Source: Auriscalpium vulgare (Eukaryota; Basidiomycota; Agaricomycetes; Russulales; Auriscalpiaceae). From it: a DNA stretch of 64,000 nucleotides. Positions 53,942-64,000 of this stretch are shown piece by piece. The notes below the pieces were generated by a model that did not search any database, was not told the origin of the DNA, and saw only the letters and a list, made by a program, of their open reading frames with translations. Every line of letters begins with the position of its first letter. The first letter of the stretch is position 1. The stretch covers positions 2,170,001 to 2,234,000 of the forward strand of contig JAHBBC010000004.1 of the NCBI GenBank assembly GCA_019915015.1, written 5' to 3'. The position numbers and the translations under genes are program-made.

Positions 53942-55393
53942 TCATGCAGGCCGGAGGTCGCCCAGCAGCAGCTGATCGACCTCAATGCCCCCGACAACGC
54001 AGTCATACAAGAATATGTCAAAGGGCACAGACACGGCCTGGCGATGGCGTGTCAATTCCTCCTGCAGACGCACATACGGACTGCGAGCCGTGCCTTCATT
54101 ATTACCAAGGTCAACCCCGCCGATGCGCAGCGAGGATAATCCTTTGAAGAGGCCTGTTATTCCTGATCTGCCCACGGCATCGAGCAGTCCAAAGACTGCT
54201 TCCCCAAAGAGGTCCAGTTCCCTCACATGTTCCAGGTCGTCCCTATAGCCAGCAAGGACCTCCAGCCACGCGCGGGATGAGCCAACAGACTCTCTGCAGA
54301 TGACCCAATGATTTGCAGGCCTGAAGAATCGGACGCGGAGCATCATCTGCAAGGCGATCGTGCCAAGCCAGTGACCGGGAGAGACAACGGCCAATGGGAC
54401 TGGAAGGGCAACGGAGAAAACAAATTCCTTTGGAAGTGTCGAGCTTTCCCCGGACGAGTGAGGCTCACAAAACATGAGCACGGGCCCGTCTACAGGGAAC
54501 TCCACCGTGCGGTAGAATTCACCTTCTTTGAGCGACGAGCCCAGGCATTTCTCGAGAGACACGACGAATTCGACGATGGGACCAGAATGAGGAGAGAGAT
54601 CGATGTTGATTGTCACAGCGGCCATATTGGCGGGCAGCTTGAGGAAAAAGAGGAAATCCGCCACGGTTTGCGCCGCATCGGACAGCGACAACTCTTGCAA
54701 GTTCGGAAGGTGAACTTCCGAGTACCCTTTGCCATCTGGCAGGACGTCACAAAGCCGTAGCGTCTGCAGGCCGGGAACACGGGAGAGCGTGTCGTTGACC
54801 TGCTGGAGGCTTTCCCACACGTCGCAAGTATCCAGGTCAAGGAGCGTCAACCCCGGGAGAAAGAGCGGCGACACAGGCGACAGCACGATGCCAGTGAGGA
54901 CAAGCTTCTGAAGAGCGAAAGCTCCACCCGGGGCCATGGTAAGCTCCTGATCGAACATCTCGAGGGTATATGATGGCTTCAGGTACAACGCCTCCAGTTG
55001 CGGGGTAGGGAGTTGCGCCAAAGCCGACTGGACGAAACAGAAGTGGGGTATCCAGTCCCCGTCCGGGGCCTCCATATGCAGAATCCGGGTGCGCGGTAGT
55101 TCGGCGAGCGACACCAAAAGGGCTGACACGGATGGCTGCACGTCTCCATCCCACACGATAGAGATTGGGAGCGGTCGCGACATCTCTATCGCAATCATCG
55201 TCCATCTGAGATTCTCCAGGCCCACACGCGTCCAGAGTTCTTTGTGGTGAAAGGCAACGTCGCGCCAATGCCGGCAGACCTGTGTCAGTCCGATGCGAAT
55301 CTCCTCTGCGCTTTCGATGTCGAGGTCATCGTCTTCGCAAATGTCTTCGTAGAGGTGGGAGAATATCTTCGTCAAAAGTTCGACTGGTAGCAT
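53942..55393 (-). CDS. F-box/leucine-rich protein, mainly one exon
   Basis: The frame from ATG 55393 encodes 483 aa beginning MLPVELLTKIFSHLYEDIC, a classic F-box. CRHWRDVAFHHKELWTRVGL follows, typical of Agaricomycete F-box proteins, then degenerate leucine-rich repeats (LQKLVLTGI, LTLLDLDTCDVW, LPNLQELSLSDAAQ). The frame is also open upstream to an AG at about 55551, reading TRLLVERIYQDIAVIK, so a short 5' exon is likely and the true start may lie near 55590. It is not closely related to F-box copies A-E. It would act as an SCF substrate adaptor. Confidence 0.8.
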   Translation of the reverse strand: MLPVELLTKIFSHLYEDICEDDDLDIESAEEIRIGLTQVCRHWRDVAFHHKELWTRVGLENLRWTMIAIEMSRPLPISIVWDGDVQPSVSALLVSLAELPRTRILHMEAPDGDWIPHFCFVQSALAQLPTPQLEALYLKPSYTLEMFDQELTMAPGGAFALQKLVLTGIVLSPVSPLFLPGLTLLDLDTCDVWESLQQVNDTLSRVPGLQTLRLCDVLPDGKGYSEVHLPNLQELSLSDAAQTVADFLFFLKLPANMAAVTINIDLSPHSGPIVEFVVSLEKCLGSSLKEGEFYRTVEFPVDGPVLMFCEPHSSGESSTLPKEFVFSVALPVPLAVVSPGHWLGTIALQMMLRVRFFRPANHWVICRESVGSSRAWLEVLAGYRDDLEHVRELDLFGEAVFGLLDAVGRSGITGLFKGLSSLRIGGVDLGNNEGTARSPYVRLQEELTRHRQAVSVPFDIFLYDCVVGGIEVDQLLLGDLRPA

Positions 55394-55593
55394 CGAGATG
55401 GGCGACGTGCCCCGGATGTAACGGGGGCATTGGGTGTTCTTGATGACCGCTATATCTTGATAGATGCGCTCGACTAGGAGCCTCGTGGAGGGATGAAACG
55501 CGACGGGTGTGATTCGAAGGTCACCAGTATCGGCATCTGGAGTTGTATGCTGAGCGAATTATCGCAGCAAAATGTTAGAGAGACGTACCGGTG

Positions 55594-57258
55594 ATGAACA
55601 TCGAGAGAATTGAGTGGCCTGCGAGTTGCGGAGCAGATGTTGATAAAGTAGCGGATGTCGGAAAAGCGTCACTGAGGCGCATTGAATGCCGCAGACTTTT
55701 ATAATGCACCGAAGCTGGGCTGTGGCCGCCGCCGTTTCATCCCAACAATGGCGGCAAAAGCGCCGGCGCCTAGCAGACAAAGAAACAACAATGGAGCCAT
55801 GGCCTTCAAGCTTTAAGCTTCAGGTGGCATAGTAGGTGCTTGAACCAGACACGTCAGCCGCAGTGGGTGGAAGCAGGGCGGAGGTCTTTCGAGGTCAATG
55901 CGGGCCCGGGGCTGCTCCTGCGCCAACAATCAATTTGTAAGATGTCTTTGACACGGCGCTAATGATGTTGCAGACAGCGAAGGACTGAGATGGTCCTGAG
56001 ATGGTCTGTTCGAGGAAAGTGCTTGGGCCAGGCTTCTGCACAATCGGCGGTGTTGTGGTCTGTTGAATTCGGGACAATACTGCCAAATAAACCGCCGGAC
56101 CGGACGCCGACGTGTCTGCAGCTGCACGCTTCTTCTACTCGCGTTACTACGCACACTTCGCTAATGCTTCACGGTTCTCATGCTCTTACATCGCGCCATG
56201 CGGCGAGACTCTGGCTCAGCGAATTCGAGTCCTCAGACGACACGGGATTCAGCAAGTCGCGCGTCTGATGCAGTGTCTTCTGACCTGCGAACTCTGCCGC
56301 CCAGGAGTTCGAAACGCGAGAACGACGCTCTCGTACTTATGCCTAGGCACCACACTGTCGACCACCTATGACGACGTGGTGCTCAGCGTTCCTCGTGTCG
56401 ACGGCTGCGGAGAAAGCCGAATTCACTGGATGCTCATGAACAGCTCATGAAGCGGCCGCGTCAACGGATATGTAACTGATAAATGTACGTGACATCTTCT
56501 CTGCAAATCGAACTGGGCTCATTGTATGCGGCGCGCAGGAACTGACCTGACTATCTGGATTGGTTTCTTGTGGCGGGCTTCAAATTATACGGCAGAGGCA
56601 CATCTTTCCACTGGCAGGTTGGTATTCCGTGTGAAGGTACTTACTTGTCGTCCACTTCGCTGATACACGATCTGACGAGCGTCTTTTTTCTCGCCGCAGC
56701 ACAGCATGGGGCCAAATTTGGAGATGCGCGGAAGGTGTTGGAAGTGTTGCAAGACCTCGTGAGTTTGTTCCCGCTGAGGATTCAAGCATCGACGTCGTGA
56801 AGTCTCGCCTGAGGGAGTGAACACGGAAATGTGAGAAAACGTTGGCCCCTCGGCCTCCGGAATCCGCTGTTCTCATGGCGTTGCATATCGTGGTGCAGAT
56901 GCTCCTTTGATTCATTCGTTCAGTGATACGAATGATATGATATAGCGCTGACAGACGGTGCCGCAGGGCGCTTTCATTTATGGGCACGTACGCATCAGAT
57001 GCAAAGCTCGTCCGTGTGTATCAACCACAGGAATCGAGTAATCGGACCTGTGAGCGTTTCGGCATAACCCCCTGCTGATGCTGTGGGTGCCTTGGTTTTC
57101 AATGTCCACTCCTAATCTAACGCGTTTCTTAACATGGGATCATGAGATTATTTTAACGCTAGCCAAGTATAAAGTATAGAGTCCCTCGCTGCGGTAGCGC
57201 AATAGGACTCTGCGTCCTCCGTTCTTTCGCTTTGCCTTCGTTTGACGCTTCACTGAAC
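55594..57258. other. Intergenic region, no gene recognised
   Basis: Short frames only. A 33-codon minus frame from 55800 (MAPLLFLCLLGAGAF) is hydrophobic but unsupported. A frame at 56570-56800 on plus shows no domain. Confidence 0.35.
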
Positions 57259-58926
57259 ATGTCGTCTTCCTCGCCGCTCGTCATCCCGATTCCTCCGAAC
57301 ATTGCTGCTATGTATGTGGTTCCTCTCTGGCACTGACAGGTGCTGCTGGTTTGCTTTGTCTAACATCACTATCGTGGCAGAGCATCACCTATGGTACAAT
57401 ATTACGCTAGTCATCAACTTGAAAGATGCTGACGATCGTAAAACCTGTTAGCTTCTAGGGAAATGTATCAGTTTCTTTCTTTTCGGCGTCCTTGCCGCTC
57501 AGATCTGTGAGTACATGGCATCATAGGTCAAGGCAGATGTTCATGACATATCTAGATTCATACAATTACAACTTCCCCGATGACAGGAAACGAGTCAAAA
57601 TATTAGGTCCGTGTTGGAGTCGTCTATTTATCTCGGGGGTCGCACTGATAAACACGCGTAGTGTACGGTGTCTTCCTCCTCGAGTGTGTACAAACGGGCA
57701 TGTCGATTGCCGAGGTTTACTACTGGTATGGGGCCGGCTTCGGAGACCTGATGCGACTACAAAGCACCTATATCTCGCCGTTCGACACGCCTCTTATGAC
57801 ATCTTTCGTCTCCTTCGTCGTTCAAACGTTCTATTGCTACCGTATCTGGATTCTGAAGCCGTCACTCCTCTGGCTCTCGCTGTTAGTGGCCTGCGTGCGT
57901 TGCTTCCTGTTGATACTCAAGGCAAATTCTGACCCTTTATCTCAGATCTCTCTTGCCCAGGCAATTGCGGGAATCATTGGAAGCATCGATGTATGTCATC
58001 TGGTGATCATTGTTACTGATGCGGGCCACCCTCTGACCCCCCATAGGGCTATCACATCCACTTTGCTCAAGCGCACGCTTTTGTGGTTCCGACCTACGTG
58101 AGTCGTACAACTATGCCTCAGGGGCAGTTTCTGACATATGTCTTCCAGATATGGCTCATCGGTGATGCTGTTGCCGATTTGCTGATTGTTGTCGTCATGG
58201 TTTGGCTGGTGAGCTTCTCGCCACCGTCTGCCCTGGGCTTTAATTCAAGGCGTGATGTAGCTTGCGACGTTCCGAAGCTTGGAGAATAGCTATACAAGCC
58301 GAGTCATGTCGAAGGTGCTTCGCCTGTGCGTCGAGTCAAACCTTGCGTCAGGTCAGTTCTCTCCCGAGCATTTCTCTTTCCGGCGTTCTGATAACAGACA
58401 GCTACCGTTGCCCTTCTCGCTTTGGTTTTGTATGTTGCCACTCCGGTATGTTCTTATTTCGCTCGCATGCTCCAATGAGAGTGCTGACGATGTTGTTGCA
58501 GGGCAAGGCGTACTTTCTTGCGCCGTGAGTGCTACCCGCTTCAACGTGTCGATTATTCTCACCTCCACATCCCGAAATTAGCACTATGGTTCTCGGGAAG
58601 ATGTCAGTTGCTTTTGACTTCCCCGAGCTGCGCTCATCTCTGAAGCTTATCATCTTTCTAGTTATTCCAACACCCTCCTCGTCTCTTTGAACAATCGTGT
58701 TGCGATGCGCGATGCCGCGTCGACCGCTACCTCCAGTGTTTTCGTCCACAGGCACTCTGTTTCCGTCCATCCGCCACCCACGGACTCACACGCTACGAAC
58801 CGCACTGTTGTCCTTCAGTGTGACTCGCTGGCGGAGGTGCAGACGCCATATGAAAAGTACTCGCTCAACTCGGCGGAGCGTGGCGTGGCTCTGGAGCTTA
58901 GCACAATGGACTCGCACAACTGGTGA
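57259..58926 (+). CDS. DUF6534-type seven-helix membrane protein, multi-exon
   Basis: The ATG at 57259 opens a short exon (LVIPIPPNIAAM). Further exons encode ISFFLFGVLAAQI, YNYNFPDDRKRVK, YGVFLLECVQTGMSIAEVYYW, the segment SFVSFVVQTFYCYRIW, and LLWLSLLVACVRCFLLI. IWLIGDAVADLLIVVVMVWL follows, and a cytosolic tail (SNTLLVSLNNRVAMRD) ends at TGA 58924-58926. This order of hydrophobic segments with the NIAA, FPDDR and FYCYRIW landmarks matches the DUF6534 family of basidiomycetes. The function is unknown; several introns of 50-70 bp are present and exon 2 boundaries are not certain. Confidence 0.75.
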
Positions 58927-59637
58927 GCTGGCAGCGCCGGTATTCCATCGGGTAGGACAATCTAACGCGCAAGGAATAGATGCGACGGCCGTGTCCTATC
59001 ACAGCCACACATTTTTAGATGGGGCCATTGTAGACTCGTGTACAGACCATGGTTCATCTTTGAAGATAAGACCTCGTAAATTATCTCGCTCTCTGCGTAC
59101 TACTACCAATGTACCCGTACGAATTTATCTCTCCGCTACCTTTCCTCATGGCCACTCTTTGCCTACGTACTTACCCTTCCGGATCCGATTCCGAACAACT
59201 CTGAATCTGATCTCTAGATTCCCCCGCCGCCACTGCAAAGAGATTGAGTCAACCTGGGTATGTGCGCTTGCGACGAAGATAGTGGGTAGCAAAGCATGCC
59301 TGACTCCCTGGGCAGACAAAACCGTCTGGCAGCCCGGGCAAATCTCGTCGCTGTGTTGGCTTGGGATGACATGCGCATGCGAAGGTTGACCTCGTAAGAG
59401 CGACTGCCTACACAAGGACGCTGGTGATAATATGGTACTGTACACGTACCATTCTAGTACTAGTACTGGGCATGGTTGTTGTGGTGTGTTGAAATCGAAA
59501 GCTGTTGGTCAACACGTACAAACAACGCTGGCCGCCCTTTGCCGCTTTACGTGTGCTTTCCGGCAGGTACATAATTTGCAGACTGTGTCTCATCTGCGTC
59601 TCACAGAATCTACTTCCTTTCGACAGTCCCGCAGCCC
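58927..59637. other. Intergenic region with promoter of the first paralogous gene
   Basis: No gene is recognised. Around 59470-59530 the sequence TTGTTGTGGTGTGTTGAAATC...GTACAAACAAC is repeated with few changes at 62490-62555, upstream of the second paralogue. It is probably a conserved promoter element. Confidence 0.5.
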
Positions 59638-60460
59638 ATGGCACTGTACGCACGCTGGCACCAGGCCACAGCACTCTTCGCAACCTCTGCTCGCTCGTGC
59701 CGCAGATCGAGACTCTTTGCGACATTCACATCACGTCTCGACGAGTCGCCCAAACTTAAACGGTCCGGCACGAGAAGATCGACGACCCGTGGCCGCGGCC
59801 GGCCCCCGGTCGTCCTCATCCACACACTCGACCCCTCCAGGCTCCAACCCACCGACTACACCGACCTCAGGAAGCGGGCTGGTCAACGCTATTATATCGT
59901 GCAGCTTGCAGGGAAGCAACGACTGCGCTGTACCCAGGGGCTCTGCTACAAGTTCAACAAATCCGGGCCGCCTTCCCTGACCACGCCCGCGGCTTCCTCT
60001 ACTTCCACGCGCCCTCGCGCGAGGTGCGCTTCCGCGCGACCGCCAGTGCCGATCCGCACATGTTCGACGAGGGCACAGACCTCTTGGGCGAGAATGGCTT
60101 GCCATGGTGCATAACGCCCGCCGCAGTGTCTAGAGTCGCGCGGGGAAGAGGTTTTCGCGCACTGCTCACGCAAGACGGGCTCGTCACAGCGGCGGAGATC
60201 TTGTCGTGGGGCGGTCCGGAATACTATAAACCAGGTCAGCGATCGAGCCCTGTGACACGGCTCGGTGAGCCTTGGGTGCTCGACCTCGCTGTGTACAATA
60301 TCTCCCTCCGGGGATTTCGAATTCCAAGGGGGTCGCAGTGCCGTGGTCGTATCATATCGACAGAAAAGACACCAGCATCGCTTCAGCCTTTCGTGTCATC
60401 TGGGATAGCCACGACGGCGATCCTTTGGGAGAGAGAGAAGGGTCACCTACATTTGCATAG
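59638..60460 (+). pseudogene. Uncharacterised Agaricomycete family protein, copy 1 (frameshifted)
   Basis: It starts MALYARWHQATALFATSAR and contains HTLDPSRLQPTDYTDLRKRA, matching copy 2 (TLDPSKLLPSDYNEV). Near 59910 the reading frame must change to continue with ARGFLYFHAPSREVRFRAT, DLLGENGLPWCITPAAV and RALLTQDGLVTAAEIL. A second change or intron is needed to reach the terminal PWSYHIDRKDTSIAS and the stop at 60460. Compared with copy 2, about 60 residues before the last block are missing. It is probably a pseudogene, though an unrecognised intron or a sequence error at 59910 is possible. Confidence 0.55.
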
Positions 60461-60882
60461 GTGACTTCCCGGAATTTAGCATCCTCTGCTCGAGCGCGGT
60501 ACACTACTCACTGAATGTAAAATCGCGACGTCGCAACTCTACGATGGGCTTCCTAGATTGTGACATTATAATCTAGAGAATGTTGTTGGCCTGGCCTGAT
60601 AGGCCACGTTTTGAGGGAAATGTGGGACCGCGACGACGCGAGCACTGGTGTGGACAGCTCGCCTGGTTAGTCCTGGTTTCAGTCTCCCCGGACCGTGCTG
60701 ACGGTATACGGTATATTAGGACCTTAGCCTGATGTCGAGTCATGCACACATGATTCCTCGGGTGTCAGCGTTTACCTCCTCTGAGGAAGTCACGAGTGCG
60801 CAGCAACTTGAAGGGCATAATTTTGCAAGGCTTGCCTACACTCCCTATGTACGGCAGGCGCCGTCGAGTTTCAATCCGACTA

Positions 60883-62364
60883 TCACCATTCCTTCGGCCA
60901 AATCATCCACCACCCACCAAGATTCATCTTTTGCCAACTCCCCACCGCCCCCCATGGCGTGAGTTGTCCCCTCCATTCCCACCGATTCCCTTCGTCCTCG
61001 TACATTTTTAGTGCGCTGAAATAGCCATCAACCAGGTTGCAGCCGCCGTCCAGAGTGAAAGATCCGCCGCCGTCCGTTCCTGTACCGTGAAGGAGGAAGG
61101 CATTGCCCCACTCTGCATCTTCTTCCACCGCGGTGATATAGAAGCTGAATCGCATCGGCAGGTCTCTCCGTAGAGCTCCATCAGATGCGCGGAAAGAATA
61201 CCCCACCCATGGACTCCCTGGGCGCGCTCGGGGGAGTCCACCCAGCGGCGTCCAGCGCGCATCATCGGAGAGCCAGCTGCGCGCCTGCCGCGCAACGCCA
61301 GGGGCCGTGAAAGGCCAGTCGTAGTATTCGAGCTTGGGAACGACGCGCGGGATACACGGGAGAGGAAGTGAAGGGGGACTCTGGTCTTGCGTGTCGTCTT
61401 CGTAGAGGTGGACCTGTATGAACGCGCCGACAAGAAGGTGGAACCCGATCCACAGTGAAGGCCCTTCTCCATCATCGATGGACGGAGGAATAAAGTGTAC
61501 CTGTCTCAAAAATTGCGAAAGGACGTACTCGGCCGCGCCCGTGTGAAGCAGCGGCGTAGATTTTCCACCTAAAAGCAAATTGAACAAGGTAGGGAGGTGA
61601 TCCGATGCTTGGAACATACGGACAATGCGGGAGTAGGACAGCGAATGAGAAAGCAGCTCTTTCGAACCACACAGTCTCTCGAACAGTTCTCCGGACGGCC
61701 AGTGTGATTAATCCGAGGAGAGCAGTGTGGAGTACGTCCCGGTAGCCTGTCGTCATCAGGCGGGGAATGTTGCGCGAGGCTGCATGACCAGAGCACCGTC
61801 AGCCCAAGTATGTGCTGTGCTACGACATGAGCAAATTTACTAACGGTTGCGCACGATGATCAGCGGTAACACTTCACTAGCACGCGCAAGCCATCCTGCC
61901 ACTCTTTCCATGTCGAGCACAGGCGGGACATGGTGTCCAACAACACGGTAGTCGACCGTGAAGCTGTTGACCTGAGATCTCAGCATGCGGCCGATCTCTA
62001 CGTCGGAGTACGGGGGTACAGGGCGCATAATAACATCGAAGTACCCGTCGACCATTGCGCTGTCAAAGAGCTGCTCTGTGCGGGTGTGGATGTGGTCGAT
62101 GCGCATCCACCGCTGCAGACGCGTCAAGGGCCCGGCGCCGTCGCTGAGGGCATCCTCGTGTTCCCATGTTTCGGTGTCCCATCCGTGAAGTTGTACTCGG
62201 CGTTTGAAGAGGCTGGTGGAGGAAAGTGCGCTGTGGACGAGGCTATTCGCAAGGGAAAGCGCGAGGACATCGCGCGTGGTAGGGAGGAAGAGTGCGATTT
62301 CGTGGAAAAGGTCGGCAGACAAGGCTGGGCAGGTGGACTGATCGTACCCAACTGTCTGATCCAT
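60883..62364 (-). CDS. F-box protein, multi-exon, distinct from the A-E family
   Basis: The first exon (62364 to about 61842) encodes LSADLFHEIALFLPTTRDVLALSLANSLVHSAL, an F-box, then RLQRWMRIDHIHTRTEQLFD. After one or two introns between 61840 and 61617, not fully resolved, the frame 61617-60883 continues. It contains FQASDHLPTLFNLLLGG, GPSLWIGFHLLVGAFIQVHLYE and the C-terminal block NLGGWWMIWPKEW typical of this Agaricomycete family. The gene lies between the two paralogous uncharacterised genes, in opposite orientation. It would act as an SCF adaptor. Confidence 0.7.
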
Positions 62365-62629
62365 GGCGGGTTGCAGAGAGTGCCGGATGCAGCGAATATA
62401 GACAAACTAAGACTGTGCCAGTCTACTCGCCTCGGCGAAGCCGACTTGAACGTGCGTCGGTGCGACGCCGCGCACTCAGTCACGACATCGACGTTGGCGT
62501 TGTTGTGGCGTGTTGAAATCCAAAGCTCTTGGTCAGCACAGACAAACAACATTTGAGCCATCATGTCAATATCTGTGCGTTATTTTGCTGTCATTGCTAA
62601 GCATCTCTTCTTGTTAGCACAGATATGGC

Positions 62630-63658
62630 ATGGTCATACGCTGGCACACAACCGCAACGACCGCTTCCTTGGTTTCTCCCCGAATGTGTTGCCGAAGAAA
62701 TTTCTCCATGACAAGTCCTGCTAAGAAGCGCGCTAATATCCGGACACTCGACCCCTCCAAGCTCCTACCCTCGGACTACAACGAAGTCTCCAGTCGCCTT
62801 CGACTGAACTATACCGCATGTCTCGCAGAAAACCAACACATTGGTACTGGCTCCGGACCTGTTTACTGGAAAACCGTGTTATTTCCATCCAACAGTCGCG
62901 GCTTCCTCTACTTCCACGCACCGTCGCGCGAGGTGCGCTTCCGCCTCGCCAGCCCAGACCCCCATCGCGTCGCGGAGGGCACCGACCTCATATGCCCTGA
63001 CGGCGCGCCGTGGTGCGTCCCTTACACATCACTCGCCAATCGACAGACCGCCGCAGGCATGCGCGCGCTGCTCCTGCAGGACGGGCTCGTCACGGAGGCG
63101 CAGTTAGCGGCGTGGGCGCAGGAGTCGCTGATTGGGACCTGCGGCCACCAGCGACGGGTGACGCGATTTGGCGAGCCGTTTCCGGTGGACCTGTCTCAGT
63201 GTACTCTCAACTTTGCCATGGGACGACCTGCGCAACTGAGTTCGGTGTGTATCAAGAATCCGTTCACCTGGAAGCGCAGGCCACAATTCTTTGGTGCGCG
63301 GTGACGTTTTGCTTAGACGTCCGCAAACGCTGCTGACATGTCTGTGGTAGGTAAAGCTCTGGTTGCCTTCGAGCGTTCGCCACTTCCTGAGCATAGCGGA
63401 AAACGCATTGTCGTTATGCGGGTGCACAAGCTGCTTGAGGGTCCCCTACCTCATCCTCACGGGGCAGCGTATCCACAACTCGATTCGTGTCGTCCGGTAG
63501 AAGGAGAACTGGTTGCACTGCGCGTCCAACGCGGTCCTAAATTATGGGCGCATGATATAGACAAGCAGTCGTCGCGGCACGCTGGCTGGTGGCATCACGC
63601 TTTACGTGAAATTTGGGACCGCGACGACGTGAGCACGCTCACTGGCGTGGACAACTGA
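62630..63658 (+). CDS. Uncharacterised Agaricomycete family protein, copy 2, two exons
   Basis: Exons are 62630-63293 and 63351-63658, joined by a 57-bp GT..AG intron in phase, giving 323 aa. Conserved blocks are RTLDPSKLLPSDYNEVSSRL, RGFLYFHAPSREVRFRL, DGAPWCVPYTSL, ALLLQDGLVTEAQLAAW and, after the intron, ALVAFERSPLPEH and WAHDIDKQSSRHAGW. The family is expanded in Agaricomycetes and has no known function or catalytic motif that I can name. Upstream and downstream flanks are shared with copy 1 (59.5 and 60.6 kb), so the whole unit was duplicated. This copy looks intact. Confidence 0.7.
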
Positions 63659-64000
63659 TGTGGTCAGTCCTGACTCCTGGTATCGGCGGTCACGGACGGT
63701 GCTGACGCTGTATCAGGTTTCCCAGTCGTTCGAATGTTTACATTCTCTAAGGAAATCATGGGAGAGTGGCACGAGCATAGGTGCGGTCTGGCCCAACGTA
63801 ATGATGCCTTTGTCCGAGAGTTCTGCCATCCAACTGACAAGCTTTGGCAGTACTTCTCGATGTACCAACACCATCGCTCTTCGCGTTACCCCCCAATACC
63901 TGCTTCCTCATATTTAGGGAACGACTAGCGTTCTGCCCCATGGGCGCAAGCGCAATCGCAGTATCACGGTGGTTATTCGTCATCCCACAGGACCCGCCCC
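63659..64000. other. Downstream flank of copy 2, to window edge
   Basis: The sequence after the stop resembles 60620-60720 (GGTCAGTCCTG..., GTGCTGACG...). No gene is recognised before the edge. Confidence 0.4.

Noticed and set aside
55700..55800. 33-codon hydrophobic minus-strand frame (MAPLLFLCLLGAGAF)
   Set aside because: Too short, no conservation or promoter evidence; could be chance or part of an unresolved 5' exon region.
1..64000. CRISPR arrays, bacterial operons, tRNA or rRNA genes
   Set aside because: No regularly spaced repeats, Shine-Dalgarno-led gene strings or cloverleaf/rRNA motifs were noticed; the intron structure shows a fungal genome. A tRNA scan was not possible.

Overview
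The window looks like accessory, repeat-rich DNA of an Agaricomycete (basidiomycete, probably a polypore-like wood-decay fungus). Introns are mostly 45-60 bp with GTRNGT donors and YAG acceptors. The protein families seen (SRPK-like kinases, F-box proteins, DUF6534 membrane proteins, an OTU1 deubiquitinase with a C-terminal C2H2 finger) and the retroelement types fit that group. Every call rests on reading motifs and splice sites by eye. No database search was possible.

Layout. (1) 1-4.9 kb, minus strand: a DIRS-order retroelement (Gag, an RT-RNase H gene with two introns, a tyrosine recombinase running off the left edge). It sits against the truncated 5' side of a Ty3/gypsy element. (2) 4.9-13.5 kb: the gypsy element, with a protease remnant, a 1.3-kb-codon pol ORF, an intact seven-exon gene on the opposite strand downstream of pol, and an LTR. 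A purine-rich block before the LTR is duplicated inside pol (candidate central polypurine tract). (3) 15.1-18.9 kb and 27.7-30.65 kb: two copies of a segment carrying a decayed sugar-transporter gene. The first copy holds an 896-bp hAT-like insertion whose empty site survives in the second. (4) 21.5-48.5 kb: a cluster of F-box genes (five, minus strand) and SRPK-like kinase genes (six loci, plus strand), mostly as divergent head-to-head pairs on a shared intergenic promoter. Some units are intact, others show insertions, deletion or replaced ends. A deaminase-like ORF (34.0-34.9 kb) lies inside the cluster. Three consecutive transposon insertions at one 9-bp target site interrupt the last kinase. 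(5) 51-64 kb: more ordinary gene space, with a small two-exon gene, OTU1, a single-exon F-box/LRR-type gene, a DUF6534 membrane protein, and two paralogous genes of an uncharacterised family flanking another F-box gene.

The most system-like feature is the repeated F-box/kinase divergent module. F-box proteins are substrate adaptors of SCF ubiquitin ligases, and the kinases keep the catalytic HxDxxxxN loop. A kinase that marks targets for its partner F-box protein is an attractive but untested inference. The recurrent duplication, decay and gene conversion would fit a fast-evolving recognition or conflict system.
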